This document shows positions 43,360-55,056 of a DNA stretch of 64,000 bases, one piece after another. The translations under genes and the position numbers were made by a program. Source of the DNA: Auriscalpium vulgare (taxonomy: Eukaryota; Basidiomycota; Agaricomycetes; Russulales; Auriscalpiaceae); assembly GCA_019915015.1 (NCBI GenBank), contig JAHBBC010000012.1, forward strand, positions 992,001 to 1,056,000, read 5' to 3'. The notes below the pieces were generated by a model, which saw only the letters and a list, made by a program, of their open reading frames with translations, was not told where the DNA came from and did no database searches. The first letter of the stretch is position 1, and every line of letters starts with the position of its first letter.

Positions 43360-45870
43360 ATGTTTCCCCTTCCCCTCCCCTTGCCCCTCCTCGCCCTCGC
43401 CGCAGGCGCGTACGCTCAGTTCGGCAATGTCTCTGACTATGCACCCTCCGTGAACGTCGAGTGTCCCACCGATCCGCTCGTCCGGCTCGTCTCACCACAA
43501 GACCAGACGCTCAATGCACAGGAAGTCGCGTACTACAACAGTCGTTCCGCCTCGGTCCTGCCGGGTCAGTGGCAAGCCTGGATTGGCGACGGGTCTGCCA
43601 TAGGCTACGACCTTAGCTACTTCTCGGGCAACATGCCGAAGATCGCAATTTCCGTCAGCGGGGGTGCATATCGCGCAGCACAATATGGTGCCGGCGTGCT
43701 CCAGGCGATCGATGCCAGGAACGAGTCTGCGAAGAATTTAGGCACCGGAGGCCTTCTCCAAGTTTCGTCGTATTGGTCGGGGTCGTCTGGTGCGCCCAAA
43801 GGACAGCTCACTGCGAGGTCCAGCACTAACACAAGGTAACTTTGCAGGCGGCTCATGGTTAACAGGTTCCTTGTATATGAATAACTGGCCGAATGTCAGC
43901 GACCTAGTCTTCGGCAACGGAAAAGAATTGGGTGGCTGGTTGTTGGATCTGGCATTGCCAGCCCCGAACGGCAACAACTTCCGTGACGAGAAGAATCAGG
44001 AATTCTACGGCGACGTCATTCACAGTGTCACGGCGAAAAACAGAACAGTGTGAGTATCCGTCATCTGAAGTCCCTCGTAGCGCTAGATTAGAGATCATTT
44101 GGCGCAGTACTACGAGCATTACCGATCCGTGGGCCAGGCTGCTTTCGTACCATTTCCTCAACGGAACAAATACCGATAACTTCTTCTCAGGCGATGTTGA
44201 GCACGGTGCCGGGCAATTTTGGTCCCACATCCCTGTGACGTCCTCCTTCGCCCAGCTCTTCCCTCCGTTCCCTATCGTTGTCGCAGATTCTCGCCCCGAT
44301 GGTCAAAATACTGCTGCCCCCACGCCTCTATCTTCAGCAGTCTACGAAGTGAGCATCAGCATTCTCAAATATGTACTAAACCCATCGCTATACACAGATC
44401 ACCCCATACGAGTTCGGCTCATGGGACCCGAGCTTGGGAGCGATGATGAATCTCACCTATGTCGGCACACACCTCGTCAATGGGCAGCCAGTAAACAGCG
44501 CCGCTTGTGTGACTGGTTTCGACCAAGCTGGGTATGTGATGGGTACGAGTGCCAGTCTTTTCAATGTAAGTCTTATGCCGATGCGCCAAAGAAACATGCC
44601 AATGCCTGTCCGTAGGCGGTTCTGGCCAGTTTACCTGCAGATGACAAAGCTGCTCTGTCGTTCCTCTCGGGTGCGAACATCACCGATGACAACGACGTGG
44701 CGATCTGGCCCAACGTAGGTTTCCGTACTGGGCTCGCGCATTTATGACTCACACTTCTTCCAGCCTTTTCAAGGTCTCAGCGCAGGGACCTTCCAGGATT
44801 CCGACCATGAGTTTCTGCCACTTATCGACGGCGGCTTGAACGGTGAAGATGTGCCACTCGGACCGATGTTTTTGAAGGCACGGGCCATGGACTTCATCGT
44901 GGCGGTGGACGCGAGCCAAAACACTGCTGATGTTTGGCCGAAGTTTGTTCCATGGTTTTGTCGTCCGAGACCTGTGTTAATATGTTACCCTTTTGCAGTG
45001 GTACTGCTCTCATCACGACGTCTTTCCGCCTGTCGACCATTTTGAACAGCACTCACCAACAGTTCCCTCCCATACCCGCCAGCGCAGGCGATTTCATATC
45101 CACAGGAACGAATAGGCGACCTACGTTCTTTGGCTGCGAACCGACGCAGAACCCACCGGAATGGCCCCTTGTTCTCTACTTGCCCAACGCGCCACCACTT
45201 GACGGGAGTGTGCCGGTTTCCAAGTTAGTCTCGGATCATGTTGCTCCTCCGTCTCCATTGACAATGATTTTCGTAGCATGGACACGTTCACGCTGCAGGT
45301 GTCGCAAGAGCAAACCGGGCTCATCTTCGAACAGGTCTTCAATAACACCGTCAGTGGATTCAAGCCAAACACAACTGGCACCGATCCAAGCTGGCCCAAG
45401 TGCTTGCAGTGCGGGGCTATCGACCGTGCGCGTTACAAGACGAACCCCGTTACGCCTCGCTCGTCGTTCTGTCAAGGGTGCTTCACACAGTACTGCTACG
45501 ACCCGCAGAACCCGCCAAGCCAGGCAGAGCTGCCCGGGCGCACCTTCGCCTACCAGAAACCCGAAGTGGAGGGGCTCATAAGTACTGAGGATGACACCCA
45601 ACGTAACCGAGTTGCCATCATCGGTGGGGTCATCGGCGCTCTCGTACTGATCGGGACTATCGTTGCTGTCCTGTATGCGCTCATTCTCGAGTTTCCAAGC
45701 GCGTGTTGGGAGTCTGATGCATATCAACTATTAGGCTTTGGAGACGGAACAGGCAGAACAAGTACACCGCGGTGCAACATCGATTTGGGGAGAGCGACGA
45801 ATTTCTGCCGCTGCAGGACAGGCGACCCGTCGTCCTTCTCCCAGAGGCGAAGACGTTGATGAGCGGATGA
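43360..45870 (+). CDS. lysophospholipase/phospholipase B with C-terminal membrane anchor
   Basis: Secretory-pathway enzyme that removes acyl chains from (lyso)phospholipids. Nine exons: 43360-43789, 43848-44049, 44108-44348, 44398-44565, 44616-44714, 44764-44942, 44999-45223, 45277-45690, 45735-45870 (697 aa, in frame). The signal peptide is MFPLPLPLPLLALAAGAYAQ. The nucleophile motif ISVSGGAYRAAQYGAG is followed by SGGSWLTGSLYMNNWP. Later blocks are TSITDPWARLLSYHFLN and FLPLIDGGLNGEDVPLGPM. A final transmembrane helix (VAIIGGVIGALVLIGTIVAV) and a short cytosolic tail replace the usual GPI signal. Confidence 0.93.
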
Positions 45871-46393
45871 GCGGCGTACGGTATCCCATATTATATAGAA
45901 CTCGTTAGCCATACATGACGCCATTTATAATTATGATGATACTAGGGAGTTTGGCATTCCTAGATGTCCTACCTGTTTACCCTGTGGTCGTGCCGTCTTC
46001 AACAACGTGGGCGACGTGATGGAGGATTGGGATGGTATAGGAGGAGAAGATGAAAGAGCGCTGACGACGCCTTCCGAAGGCCAAACCGTCAAAACCCATG
46101 GCGCTGGGCGCCGACTCAACACCGTGTTCACGCGCCCCGTGCTCCTCCTTCTCATGTGCGCCTTGGAAGTGCGCTGCAGTTGTGCTGCCTGATGTCAATG
46201 TCGCGCAAGTCGGCCTACCGACGTCGACCAATTGGGTCCTGGTTTATTGGGACGCATGACGCTGTCACTTCGGAGGGCGTCGTTGCAGCCATGTTGCGCA
46301 TGCTCCAATATTATCACAGACCATCAGGGTCGGCTTTTCGCATCGTACGTACGACTACTGGCACTTGTGTTCGTAGATGAATGTGCCCCACGA
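45871..46393. other. intergenic
   Basis: Holds the repeat of the 42.59-42.65 kb segment at about 46017-46076. No gene seen. Confidence 0.5.
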
Positions 46394-48142
46394 CTACGCG
46401 GCTGGCTGGATTGCAAACCATTTCGCAAAAACCATGTCCGGATCATATTTCTTCTTCAACTCTTGCAAGCGTGCGATGTTGGGCCCGAACAGTGCCTTCG
46501 TCTGCTCCAATGACAAAACAACATCCGCATTTGCAGCGACATCGCTGTCTACCCATCCATCAACACGTCAGCGCTATCCTGAATATCAAGCTCAAATAGG
46601 AACGTACTGTAGTTCGCGTATCCGACATTCGCTCTGGCATCGCCAACGGCAATCTTCGTCAGTTTGTCGACAATCTCGCGCACGCGGCGCAGCGACTCCG
46701 GCGTGTCAGTATCGTACTTGATCGAGGTCACGGTGGAAAGCTCCCTGGTTCTGTTGAACGCCGTGGTCTCCGGCGGCACATTGAATACCTTGACGAGGGA
46801 CCAGTGCTCGAAAATGAAGGTGATGTGGATGTCCGGGTTCGCTTTCGACACCTCGTAGACTGCGTCGCGAATTTGAATGGCTATCTTGGTCGACGGCCGT
46901 GGCAAGGACACAGATTTGAGATAATAATTGCCGCCATGCGGTACAAATGCATCCTATACATTTGGGCACAAAGCAAGGTGAGTCGATGCCAAAACATACA
47001 AAAGCAAGTGCCTACCTGTATCGTGTTTGCCTCATCGTACGGCATGGCCCTGCACATGTCCGCAACGATCGGTTCTGCGAAACAGATCAGTCAGTCTCGC
47101 AAGATACGAGAAGGTGGTCGCTGCTTACTGAGCTCGAAGAAAGGCTTGAAATTCTCCCTGCCCTCTTCTTCGGTTCCATTGTAGAACAGGAGAAGCATGA
47201 TACACGGCTGAATTCAAGTGGACTCAGCGCCATGCAATGTAGTTTTGGTCTCCGAAGCTCACCTGTCCTCCGGGACCGAGAGCGACTACAACGTGCGCAG
47301 TCTCCTTCTCCGACATGCCTTCGTCAAATTTAGTCTCCACGATGTGCATCACGTCCTCCATCGCCGGTGGCGCGAGGACAAGAAAGCCCGCGAATACCAT
47401 CGTCGACTGGGCGTGCAGCTGGAACACGAACTCGGTGACCACACCGAAATTCGACCCGCCTCCGCGAATCGCCCAGAAAAGATCGGAGTTCTGAGAAGCG
47501 GAAGCGACGAGCTTTTCTCCGGAGGCTATGACGACTGTGGCTTGGATGAGATGATCGATAGCGAGCCCGTATTTCCCAGCGAGGTAGCCGAAGCCGCCGC
47601 CGAGTGTCAATCTAGGGAGAGTATAATGAATTAGTCCCCTCGGCATATTACCATCAACGCATATCAACCCACCCGCCCACACCAGTCTGTTTACGTAGGA
47701 AAAAGTCAGAACGTGCGACTAGAAATGAAGATAAGAGGTGACGCACATGGCTGACAGTCCCGCTCGTCATGACCAGTCCATGCTTTATCGCGGCCCCATT
47801 GACGTCGCTCCAAAGAGCGCCCCCGCCCACGTACCCGAGCTTGGCCTCGGGATCGATCCTGACGCCGTTCAAATGCCGCGACAAGTCAATCACCAGCCCG
47901 TCCTCAATCGAAGATGCGCCTGCAGGATTGTGCCCGCCGCCTTTGACTGCGATGCGAAGGCCCTGCGCCTGCGCATACAGGAGCGCGGCGCGCACGTCAT
48001 CCTCGTCCTTGACGAACGCGACGACCGCGGCGCGGCGCTGGGAGTTTGCGGCCCAGCGCTTCAAAGAGGATTCGTAGTCTGGATGGCTGGGAGTGACGAT
48101 GTCGCCGTGGAAGGCGCGTTCGAAGGAGGCAAGGTCGGACAT
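46394..48142 (-). CDS. FAD-linked oxidase (berberine-bridge-enzyme-like)
   Basis: Flavoprotein oxidase; substrates of this family range from sugars to alkaloids and are not predictable here. Seven exons: 47747-48142, 47673-47686 (14 nt), 47263-47611, 47129-47207, 47016-47074, 46608-46953, 46394-46548 (465 aa, in frame). The FAD domain shows VKGGGHNPAGASSIEDGLVI (His for covalent FAD), GLTLGGGFGYLAGKYGL and AIRGGGSNFGVVTEFVF. The BBE C-terminal part ends ELKKKYDPDMVFAKWFAI. The second flavin-linking Cys of bicovalent enzymes is not seen, so attachment is probably through His only. No signal peptide. Confidence 0.92.
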
Positions 48143-48311
48143 GGCGATGAGGACGCTGATGCTGAAGACAGTGTTTATATATCTGTACGTTCGTTCGCGA
48201 TCGATCCTATCCTTGAGCGCCTGTGTAGACCGTGTAATAAATCAAGCCCATCCTTCATGTCGGCTAGCTGATCATATAGGGGCTGATATCAGGGAGCAGT
48301 GGTGAGAAGAC

Positions 48312-48314
48312 AAT
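48312..48314. repeat. left target-site duplication (AAT)
   Basis: Three bases AAT directly flank the left inverted repeat and recur at 51664-51666. Confidence 0.85.
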
Positions 48315-48513
48315 AGGGGAGCTCAGAGTAGACCGTTTTCGTTTCCGTTTCGTTTTCAAACGCCTTTCGTTTTCGATTCGGCCCGCGGCATAAGTGACCC
48401 GATGTGTGACAATCGTGTGACTTTAGGTGACGCTCGCGTTGTGCGGCGTCTTCGTGTCTCACACACTCATTCCCTCGCGATACCTCCTTAATCTACACTC
48501 TCCTACTCTCTTA

Positions 48514-50087
48514 ATGCCCCGGAAACGCGGCCGCTCGGACTCCGACCAGCCTGAGACAGCTCCGGGCAAGAAATCCCGTGAGGAGAACATCAGCTGGGGC
48601 ACAAATAAGAAGCCAAATGAGCTGCTCCTGCAGCTCATCACGGAGCTCGAACAGCCGCAAAATCGCAAGGTTATGTTTGGTAACAAGCGTGGTGAGGTAT
48701 GCAGGTGGCCCACGCATCATCTGGGCTTTGTTACTGACATCTTTCCAGAAGAAAAGCGGAGAAAGTAAGGTCGCAGCGGGTCAGCGGCTTTGCTCGCATC
48801 TCTGGAAGGATGCTCCGACTCGGATTTCGTCAGTCCTGGGAGCAAAGGTGCTCGGAAAATAAATCAGTATGTCCATACCCTTATTGGATGCCTCATACGT
48901 GCTCACAGGCTTGTGTAGGCTACGCATCACCTATCACTCAAGGTTCGGCGCATAAGTGCACGGTGGAGGTGTCCTCACTGGGATGAGGCCATCGTCGACA
49001 CAGTGATGCCGACGATGGTCCAGATGAGTATTTGGTCTGCTACATAGGGCCAGATGGCCCATCCGAGGATACCGATGCACGCCACAAGAATATCTGGCGT
49101 AAGTTCATTTTTGTGATCTCCGATGAGCACGCTGGAGGCTAACACATCCTGTGCAGAGGAGATCGAGGCCGAGTTCGCTGTCTTCCCCGAATTCACGCGA
49201 TCCTTGCCACCCGCCCAAATGAAAACCCGATCATCATCACGACTGGGGTTGGTCCGGACGGTCACCGCACAGTGCACTATCAGCCTCCCGACGACGCGCC
49301 ACCTGTGCGGCAACCGCGCGAAGAGGACATAGACCCCGTCCTACGCGTTCACGATGGCCCGGCGCCTCTCGCGCAAGACTCTTCTGCGACCGCACCCGGC
49401 CCGGGATCGCCACCGCAGACGCCACACACTCCCAAAGAGAACCGCGTGCCGCCCTCGTCGCAAGCAAGTGCGAAGAAGACTCCCGCACACCTGTCGGAAG
49501 AGAAGCTGGAGAGCTTGAAGGGTCGCTTCAAGCCCACGTCACGCACCGCATCAAGACATACTGAAGGCGTCCATCGAGTAAGTAATACTAGTTGTTGGTA
49601 ATGCACGTGGACTAATTCATGTGGCAGGCGTAGCTTTGCGGTGTCAAAGGAAGAGAACATCCGCAAAGCTGTCGACAGGCTGCGCGATGACATGAATAGT
49701 CTTCGCCAAGACGCTCGCGATCGCCACGACCGCCTCTTTCGTGAGCTGCAGATTGCTTGTGGACGAACGTGAGTATCGCCGCAAGTCGGAAGCACTTGAC
49801 GATGACCTTCAGCTGCAGCTTCAAGATCTCCGTGAAATATATCGCGCCTTCAGAATCCTCCTCTGTTGTCGCCGCCGCTACGCCCGCTCGTTCCATCTCA
49901 CGCACGGCTCTATGTCAACCGCTGCATCGACGCCTTCATCTCTGCCGCGCGCATCGACACCTCCGGATGATGAGCCCGAGCGAGATGACAAGCCAAGAGA
50001 AAATAGTCCTCCCTGGGATGAGAGCCAGTTGGACAGAGATCTTGGACGAGGATCATCTGTGGTTCAGACGAGTTGGAGCGAGGCTTA
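48514..50087 (+). pseudogene. Harbinger accessory (Myb/SANT-like) gene region
   Basis: The first exon starts MPRKRGRSDSDQPETAPGKK and continues EENISWGTNKKPNELLLQLI. A GTATGC...CAG intron leads to KKSGESKVAAGQRLCSHLWK. This is the layout of DNA-binding partners found with fungal Harbinger transposases. The downstream frames (49272-49601, basic/Pro-rich; then SFAVSKEENIRKAVDRLRDD) probably belong to the same gene, but junctions after 48860 could not be resolved and it may be broken. Confidence 0.5.
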
Positions 50088-50297
50088 GTCTGATCATTTT
50101 GCTTTTGTCCTTTCTAACTGCAGCCTCTCATTTATGCTACACAGTCCTTTCTTCTTTCTGATTATATCTCTCTTACTCTTTACAATCTCAGATTTAATCT
50201 TGTTCATTATACAAGTCCTGCTCGTTGAGCGGCTACTATTTCTGCCACAAGGCCACGTCTCCTAGCCTCGCATCATCATCCTCTGTGATATCATCAT

Positions 50298-51313
50298 CTA
50301 TAGGATCATCTGGCTCCCCCCTATCGTCCTCTTCCTGAGCACGTGAGTGCCAAGTCGCAAAGCTTGTCCCACTCGCCATCCTTCGATGTCGAGCACTGCG
50401 TTGTGCAAGATGATGCAACATGAAATCCACCGACACGCTCGTATATGGTCCCGATTGTAACGGATATTGAGCCGTAAGCCACGAAGGATTGCCATCGGCC
50501 TTGAGTGCACCCATGGTGTGTTCAGAGCGAACGCGTAGGCGAGCTACGTGTTTGTCGAATAAGGCATTTGAGCGGTCTAACGACGCTGGTTTCTTGTGAA
50601 CTGGATGGTCCGCGAGCTGACAGGGTACGCAGAGTCACCCCATGCAAACTCGTCACTCTGAAGACCAGTCGGTATGCTTGACAGCTGCAGTATGCTCAAA
50701 TGCAGATGCATCATGAGCAGAACCGGTCATGCCAAGCGAATAGTCACGATTCGTAGATTCGACGGTGTATTGCCAATCTGTGTACAGATATGTCAGTCAG
50801 GAGCTATTAGAAGATATCCAGCATACTGGACGTTGAACCCATAGTTGCACTCCTTGTGTAGTACGCGTCACCGTCGAGGCCGGGCGACTGTACAGGACAA
50901 CAATTGTCCCGTCGTACATCACCCATCCCTCCCTCCAGGTGGATCCGTGAAACCAAGCTGCTCATCAATCCACCTTTTCTCGACCTCTTTCTCCTCCTCT
51001 GTTAGCGGCGTACAACATCCCATGCAAGGACATCAGCGCCTCCTGACATCTCCTCCGTGTATAGCTCCACAGCGCCCTCTGAACAGCCCGCTGCACGGCT
51101 GATATCCTCGAGAGATGCGCCATTGCCATAGCGCCCATACGGTACAGGGTCACCGCTAATTGCGTTCGGATATCCTCCTGCGGGTGTTCGAGTTGTTCTG
51201 GACACGGGATGACCCTCGATGAGGCCAAGGATAGTGTCGAAGACGTGGGGAGAGACACGGAGCATGTTATAAAGCGGTGGTGATGGCAGGATCCTGTGCA
51301 TACTCCCATGCAA
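50298..51313 (-). pseudogene. Harbinger DDE transposase with multiple frameshifts
   Basis: The homology order is clear: MLRVSPHVFDTILGLIEGHP, EDIRTQLAVTLYRMG, RYGNGASLEDISRAAGCSEG, DEFAWGDSAYPV, PVHKKPASLDRSNALFDKHV, RLRVRSEHTMGALK, LRLNIRYNRDHIRACRWI and IILHNAVLDIEGW. Neighbouring blocks lie in different frames at four or more points. Most breaks are explained by loss of one base in a G or C run. Confidence 0.8.
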
Positions 51314-51663
51314 GCTGGAGATTGCCCGTCTTTAACGACGGGCGCCGGGGATTGATGTAGCGGAGGATAGGATGGATGAAGGATTGAGCTATCGCGTTGG
51401 AGCTGCTCGCATCATAGCTGTCCTGAAGATGGAGGCATGAGGCCATCTGGATAGCCATATATGTGATGTATGCGTCGATAATCTCATCGGGTGGTAGTGA
51501 CGGGCCATGGCTGGTGGAAGAGCTCGAAAGCAATGGCGGCGGTGTCGCGCAGCGGCGTAGATGCTGAGTGACATTATGTAATATCACGCCGGGGCGCCGA
51601 ATCGAAAACGAAAGGCGTTTGAAAACGAAACGGAAACGAAAACGGTCTACTCTGAGCTCCCCT

Positions 51664-51666
51664 AAT
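51664..51666. repeat. right target-site duplication (AAT)
   Basis: AAT follows the right inverted repeat, matching 48312-48314. Confidence 0.85.
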
Positions 51667-52790
51667 GAACGCACTTTAGATGATGATGAGTAGCTGAAAA
51701 GAAGCTCTGTAGCATCTGTGCCTTAATCTGCCCCGCAGCATATCTCTGCCAGCAGCCTCTTCTCACTAGCAAGCGACTACCTGCCGCGGGCCACGCGTCA
51801 TCGGCATCCGTGGGCCTACACACACCGTCAGTAGACATTAGATCGCGCAGTGCGAATTACTCACCTCGTGGTGCAACCAAAAAGATCGAGTTTCAGTACG
51901 CAATGGAGCGGGATGGTCGAAGTACTATCTGCTGTGCCAAGTTCAGCCACGGAGACTAGAATTTTGGTCGGACGCGCGCGTATTTTCCCGGCTCAGCATC
52001 AGCTGGAGATTGGCCTGGGAGAATTTGCGATCTCTCTGGCGTCAGACGAATGATCCTGAGCCTGCAAAGCCTCAAGGAGACTGTTCTCCTACTCCGGAGG
52101 GTCAGTCAGCGCATTGCGAGGCAGGCGGGCGGCCTGTGCACGGGTTCTGATGTCGTCGAAGTGGGCGCTTAGGTGTTCCTCCCTGCTGTATGTCCTACTA
52201 TCAAATCACATCGGCTTGTTGCACTGACTCCGCTGACGTACCCATCTCCTGGGAAAACTTTGGCATATCAGCGGGCTGCGGGCGTGTCCTGAACGTCACG
52301 ACCTCGCGCTAGAGGTGCATTGAGAGTTCGCCGGCCGCGATTCTACGCTGAATTTCGGGCGGCAGTGCATTGTGAAGGAGGAGCTGTGAGATGAGAACTC
52401 TGCACGGGAGTGTCGGTATTGATGGGGTGCGGGCGAAACAGGGTATGTATGTGTGCGGAAGAGAGAAGTGGCGGGCAAGGGCAAAGTTGACCGCCGGCTA
52501 AGTACCTGATCCCTAAGCTTACGAAGGATAGAATCTAGCTGCTTTGCCTCAGGGAGACTAGTGGCTCCTCACCAGACTATATACAGACATGATACAGTCC
52601 ATTTTTGTATCTTGATGTTAAAGCAACAAGTCAACTACTAGGCTGTCGACACGTGAACTTAAAGCCAGTCATAACTCTTGGACGTCTGCGACAAGTATAA
52701 CACGGTCCTTTGTCCTCGTTGATTGATTCTGCCGCGGGGACATGGGTAAGTTCGTTGTAACTCTGACAGGTATCCCGCGCACGCACCATA
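51667..52790. other. intergenic; holds one copy of a repeated segment
   Basis: The part at about 52235-52460 resembles 54250-54435 (shared gacgtacccatctcct; agtgcattgtgaaggargagc). No intact gene is seen. Confidence 0.5.
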
Positions 52791-53957
52791 CTACTGGAAT
52801 TGAGGTAACACTTCAGTGTACCATGTCCCCAGAATACGCCTGTGCAAATAATTGTATGTGGCTTCCACCAGAGAGGTCGCTTCCAAAGCACGGTTGGGGT
52901 TGTGGTTACGCTGATCGTCGCGAAATTCTGCGTTGATGGCTTCCCTGACCTGAGCTATGGCAGGTCGAGCGGCGGTGTTCAATCCGATAGCGAGGTATAG
53001 AGCTTGGGCCAGGAATTTGGTAGGAGCCAGGGACAAGTCTGGATACTCGTCCAGTGCTCGCAAGAGAGGTTGTTGCATGAGCTTGTCATCTGGGTAGCGG
53101 CGCTTCCAACGCTTTTCATCGCGCTTTGTGGCAAGGTTCATGAGGAAGTAGTACGCCGCGCTGGCCAAGGACTTCGCTGGGCGAGTGCGCTTGTACACAT
53201 ACCCTAGATTGTACCTCTGACCGTCGATGAACTCGAAGAAAATGACAAATTCCGGGGAAGGTTGCTGGCCGCGGGGAAGGTCGAGCGCCGTGTACAGCGC
53301 TGAGGCCAACTTCGTGGCGTCGGCATTGGATAAGCTTGGATAGATGTCCACTAATTCGTAAAGGCGACGATAATTCCCAAGACGATCCCTGTCCGAGATG
53401 GACGATGAGACCAAGTCCGCTGGGCGGTTCGTGCCGAAGCCAGGCACCCTCCAGTGAGTTCCAATGGTCTTCTCTGCGGCGCGGCGCGCCAGGAAATGGT
53501 AGGCAGCGGCGGCCAGTGACGCTGCCGGAAGGGTTCGCTCGGGACTGTGACGGGCTCGATCCTCAGTGAACTCGAGGTAGATGACGAAGTCGGCGGGGGG
53601 ACGCCATTCGGTGCGGCAGTCAGTGTGGATGCCGATCGCGTGGAACAGGGCTTGTGCAAGGACGGCGGGGTCGACGGCAGACAGGTCGGGGTGCTTGTTT
53701 GCCAAAGAAAGAAGGGCAGCGTCATCCCGGGCCACGCATATTTGATGGCGTTTGCGCTCGCGAGACACAGCGCGAGACATGGAGGCTTTTGCAGGTGTGT
53801 GCGCAATGGATGGGGACCCGTCGCGAAAAGGGGGGACATCCTTCGGCATCGAAATGATCGGCTGTTGCGTGAACCAGTCGTCTTTGAGCGTCTCCGTCGA
53901 TGAGAGCAGATTATCCACTGGGAAGTAGACATACGGGCATGAACGTGTGTTTCCCAT
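52791..53957 (-). CDS. three-repeat protein of a new family (MGN family), intact copy
   Basis: One uninterrupted 388-aa frame. The N-terminus MGNTRS fits an N-myristoylation site (Gly2, Ser6), which suggests a membrane-tethered cytosolic protein. A disordered ~60 residues follow. Three related units of 75-80 aa come next, about 80-160, 198-275 and 297-375. Each has PDLS/PSLS, an (A)LAxALYxAIGL-type helix, a FVIYLEF/FVIFFEF strand (replaced by VREAINAEF in repeat 3), a charged D-Q-R loop, and a SLxxAAYxFL helix. I do not recognise the fold or function. Three relics (3.2, 16.4, 25.2 kb) show a locally expanding family. Confidence 0.7.
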   Translation of the reverse strand: MGNTRSCPYVYFPVDNLLSSTETLKDDWFTQQPIISMPKDVPPFRDGSPSIAHTPAKASMSRAVSRERKRHQICVARDDAALLSLANKHPDLSAVDPAVLAQALFHAIGIHTDCRTEWRPPADFVIYLEFTEDRARHSPERTLPAASLAAAAYHFLARRAAEKTIGTHWRVPGFGTNRPADLVSSSISDRDRLGNYRRLYELVDIYPSLSNADATKLASALYTALDLPRGQQPSPEFVIFFEFIDGQRYNLGYVYKRTRPAKSLASAAYYFLMNLATKRDEKRWKRRYPDDKLMQQPLLRALDEYPDLSLAPTKFLAQALYLAIGLNTAARPAIAQVREAINAEFRDDQRNHNPNRALEATSLVEATYNYLHRRILGTWYTEVLPQFQ

Positions 53958-54631
53958 GGGGACTACGATTTGAAGTGGGGACTGGGAGCCTGCGCCCGAT
54001 TGTTGACTTTATAGCGGAGCATGTTACACCCGCACCCCTAACCCGCTATCCAACGATAGGAGGAACAATAGAGATAAGAGTTAATGTGTCGTTCGGAAGC
54101 AAGGCGGGACGCGGGTGCACTGGGTTGCATTGTCGTGACGTGTTCTCAAGCTGTTTGGCGTGCTACCGGAGCGAGCGCATGGCCTGTCTGAACATCACGG
54201 TTCGGTCGACCGCGTTGCACTCACGCTGACAGCGACAGTGCCACGGACGACGTACCCATCTCCTCTGCTGCCTGCCCGTCCCCTCCAAACTTTGTCACCA
54301 TCAGGTTTCAGCGGGCGGGCGTTTCTCTGGTCGTCGCTAGTTCGACATCGATCCTGCGCTGGTTGTCGGGCGGCATAGTGCATTGTGAAGGAAGAGCCGG
54401 GAGAAGAAGAGCGCTGCACGGGGTACATGGTGCGGAAGGGAGACGCGCGTGGTGACAATTTATCTACCAGCAAATATGGAATAACTCATTTTTAGTGCTC
54501 CGTTCGTCCGCACAATTGCACTGATTCTCAAGCAGCATGAGAAGTAGCGAAGTATTCAGTTTACGACGATTACACACTGTAGGTTACATATGCTCATGCT
54601 GCCGAGCCTTAATTCTACATACACAGATGAA
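53958..54631. other. intergenic, upstream of the MGN gene; second copy of a repeated segment
   Basis: 54250-54435 resembles 52235-52460. A cccctaaccc motif lies near 54035. No gene seen. Confidence 0.5.
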
Positions 54632-55056
54632 TCAGAAAAGTCGCGGGGATTTCTCCTCAAATCCCGCATCCGACTCCCTGAGGTAGATGATGATGTCCCA
54701 GTCAGGGAGGGGAAACGGCTTGGGCAAGGAAGGGGTCTGCTGTTTCATAAGACACTCCGACGAGGAGCCCTCGAGCAACTGGGAAGGTTCGTAGTGAACG
54801 TAGGAATGTGGTGCAGAGACGGGGGCCACCTGATGAAAGGTGCGTGTAATTTATTATCGAGGGCAAGACGTATGAACCAGAGACGTACGCGGGGACGCGG
54901 GCCAGCTGGACGCCGGATGACCGCCGTCGTGGCAGGTAGAAGCTTGTCGACCAGTGACGGCTTCCAACGAGTGGACACTTGTGGTTGCTCGATGCCAGAC
55001 GCACGCGGAAATGGCGGCCAAGCCGGTGCAATGCGCGGATATGCTGCGAACGTCAT
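54632..55056 (-). CDS. small hypothetical protein, two exons
   Basis: Exons 54889-55056 and 54632-54829, joined by a GTACGT...CAG intron, give 121 aa in frame. The sequence is Pro/Ser-rich at first (MTFAAYPRIAPAWPPFPRAS) and ends FPLPDWDIIIYLRESDAGFE plus EKSPRLF. No domain is recognised. A 170-codon frame on the other strand is the weaker alternative. Confidence 0.5.

Larger units (their letters stand above)
48315..51663. mobile_element. PIF/Harbinger DNA transposon, 3,349 bp, dead transposase
   Basis: The 68-bp ends (48315-48382 and 51596-51663) are identical inverted repeats starting aggggagctcagagtagacc, and 3-bp AAT duplications flank them. Inside are two outward-pointing gene regions in the usual Harbinger layout: a SANT/Myb-like accessory gene on plus and a DDE transposase on minus. 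The perfect ends point to a recent insertion, but the transposase has several frameshifts, so this copy would have needed help in trans. Confidence 0.9.
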
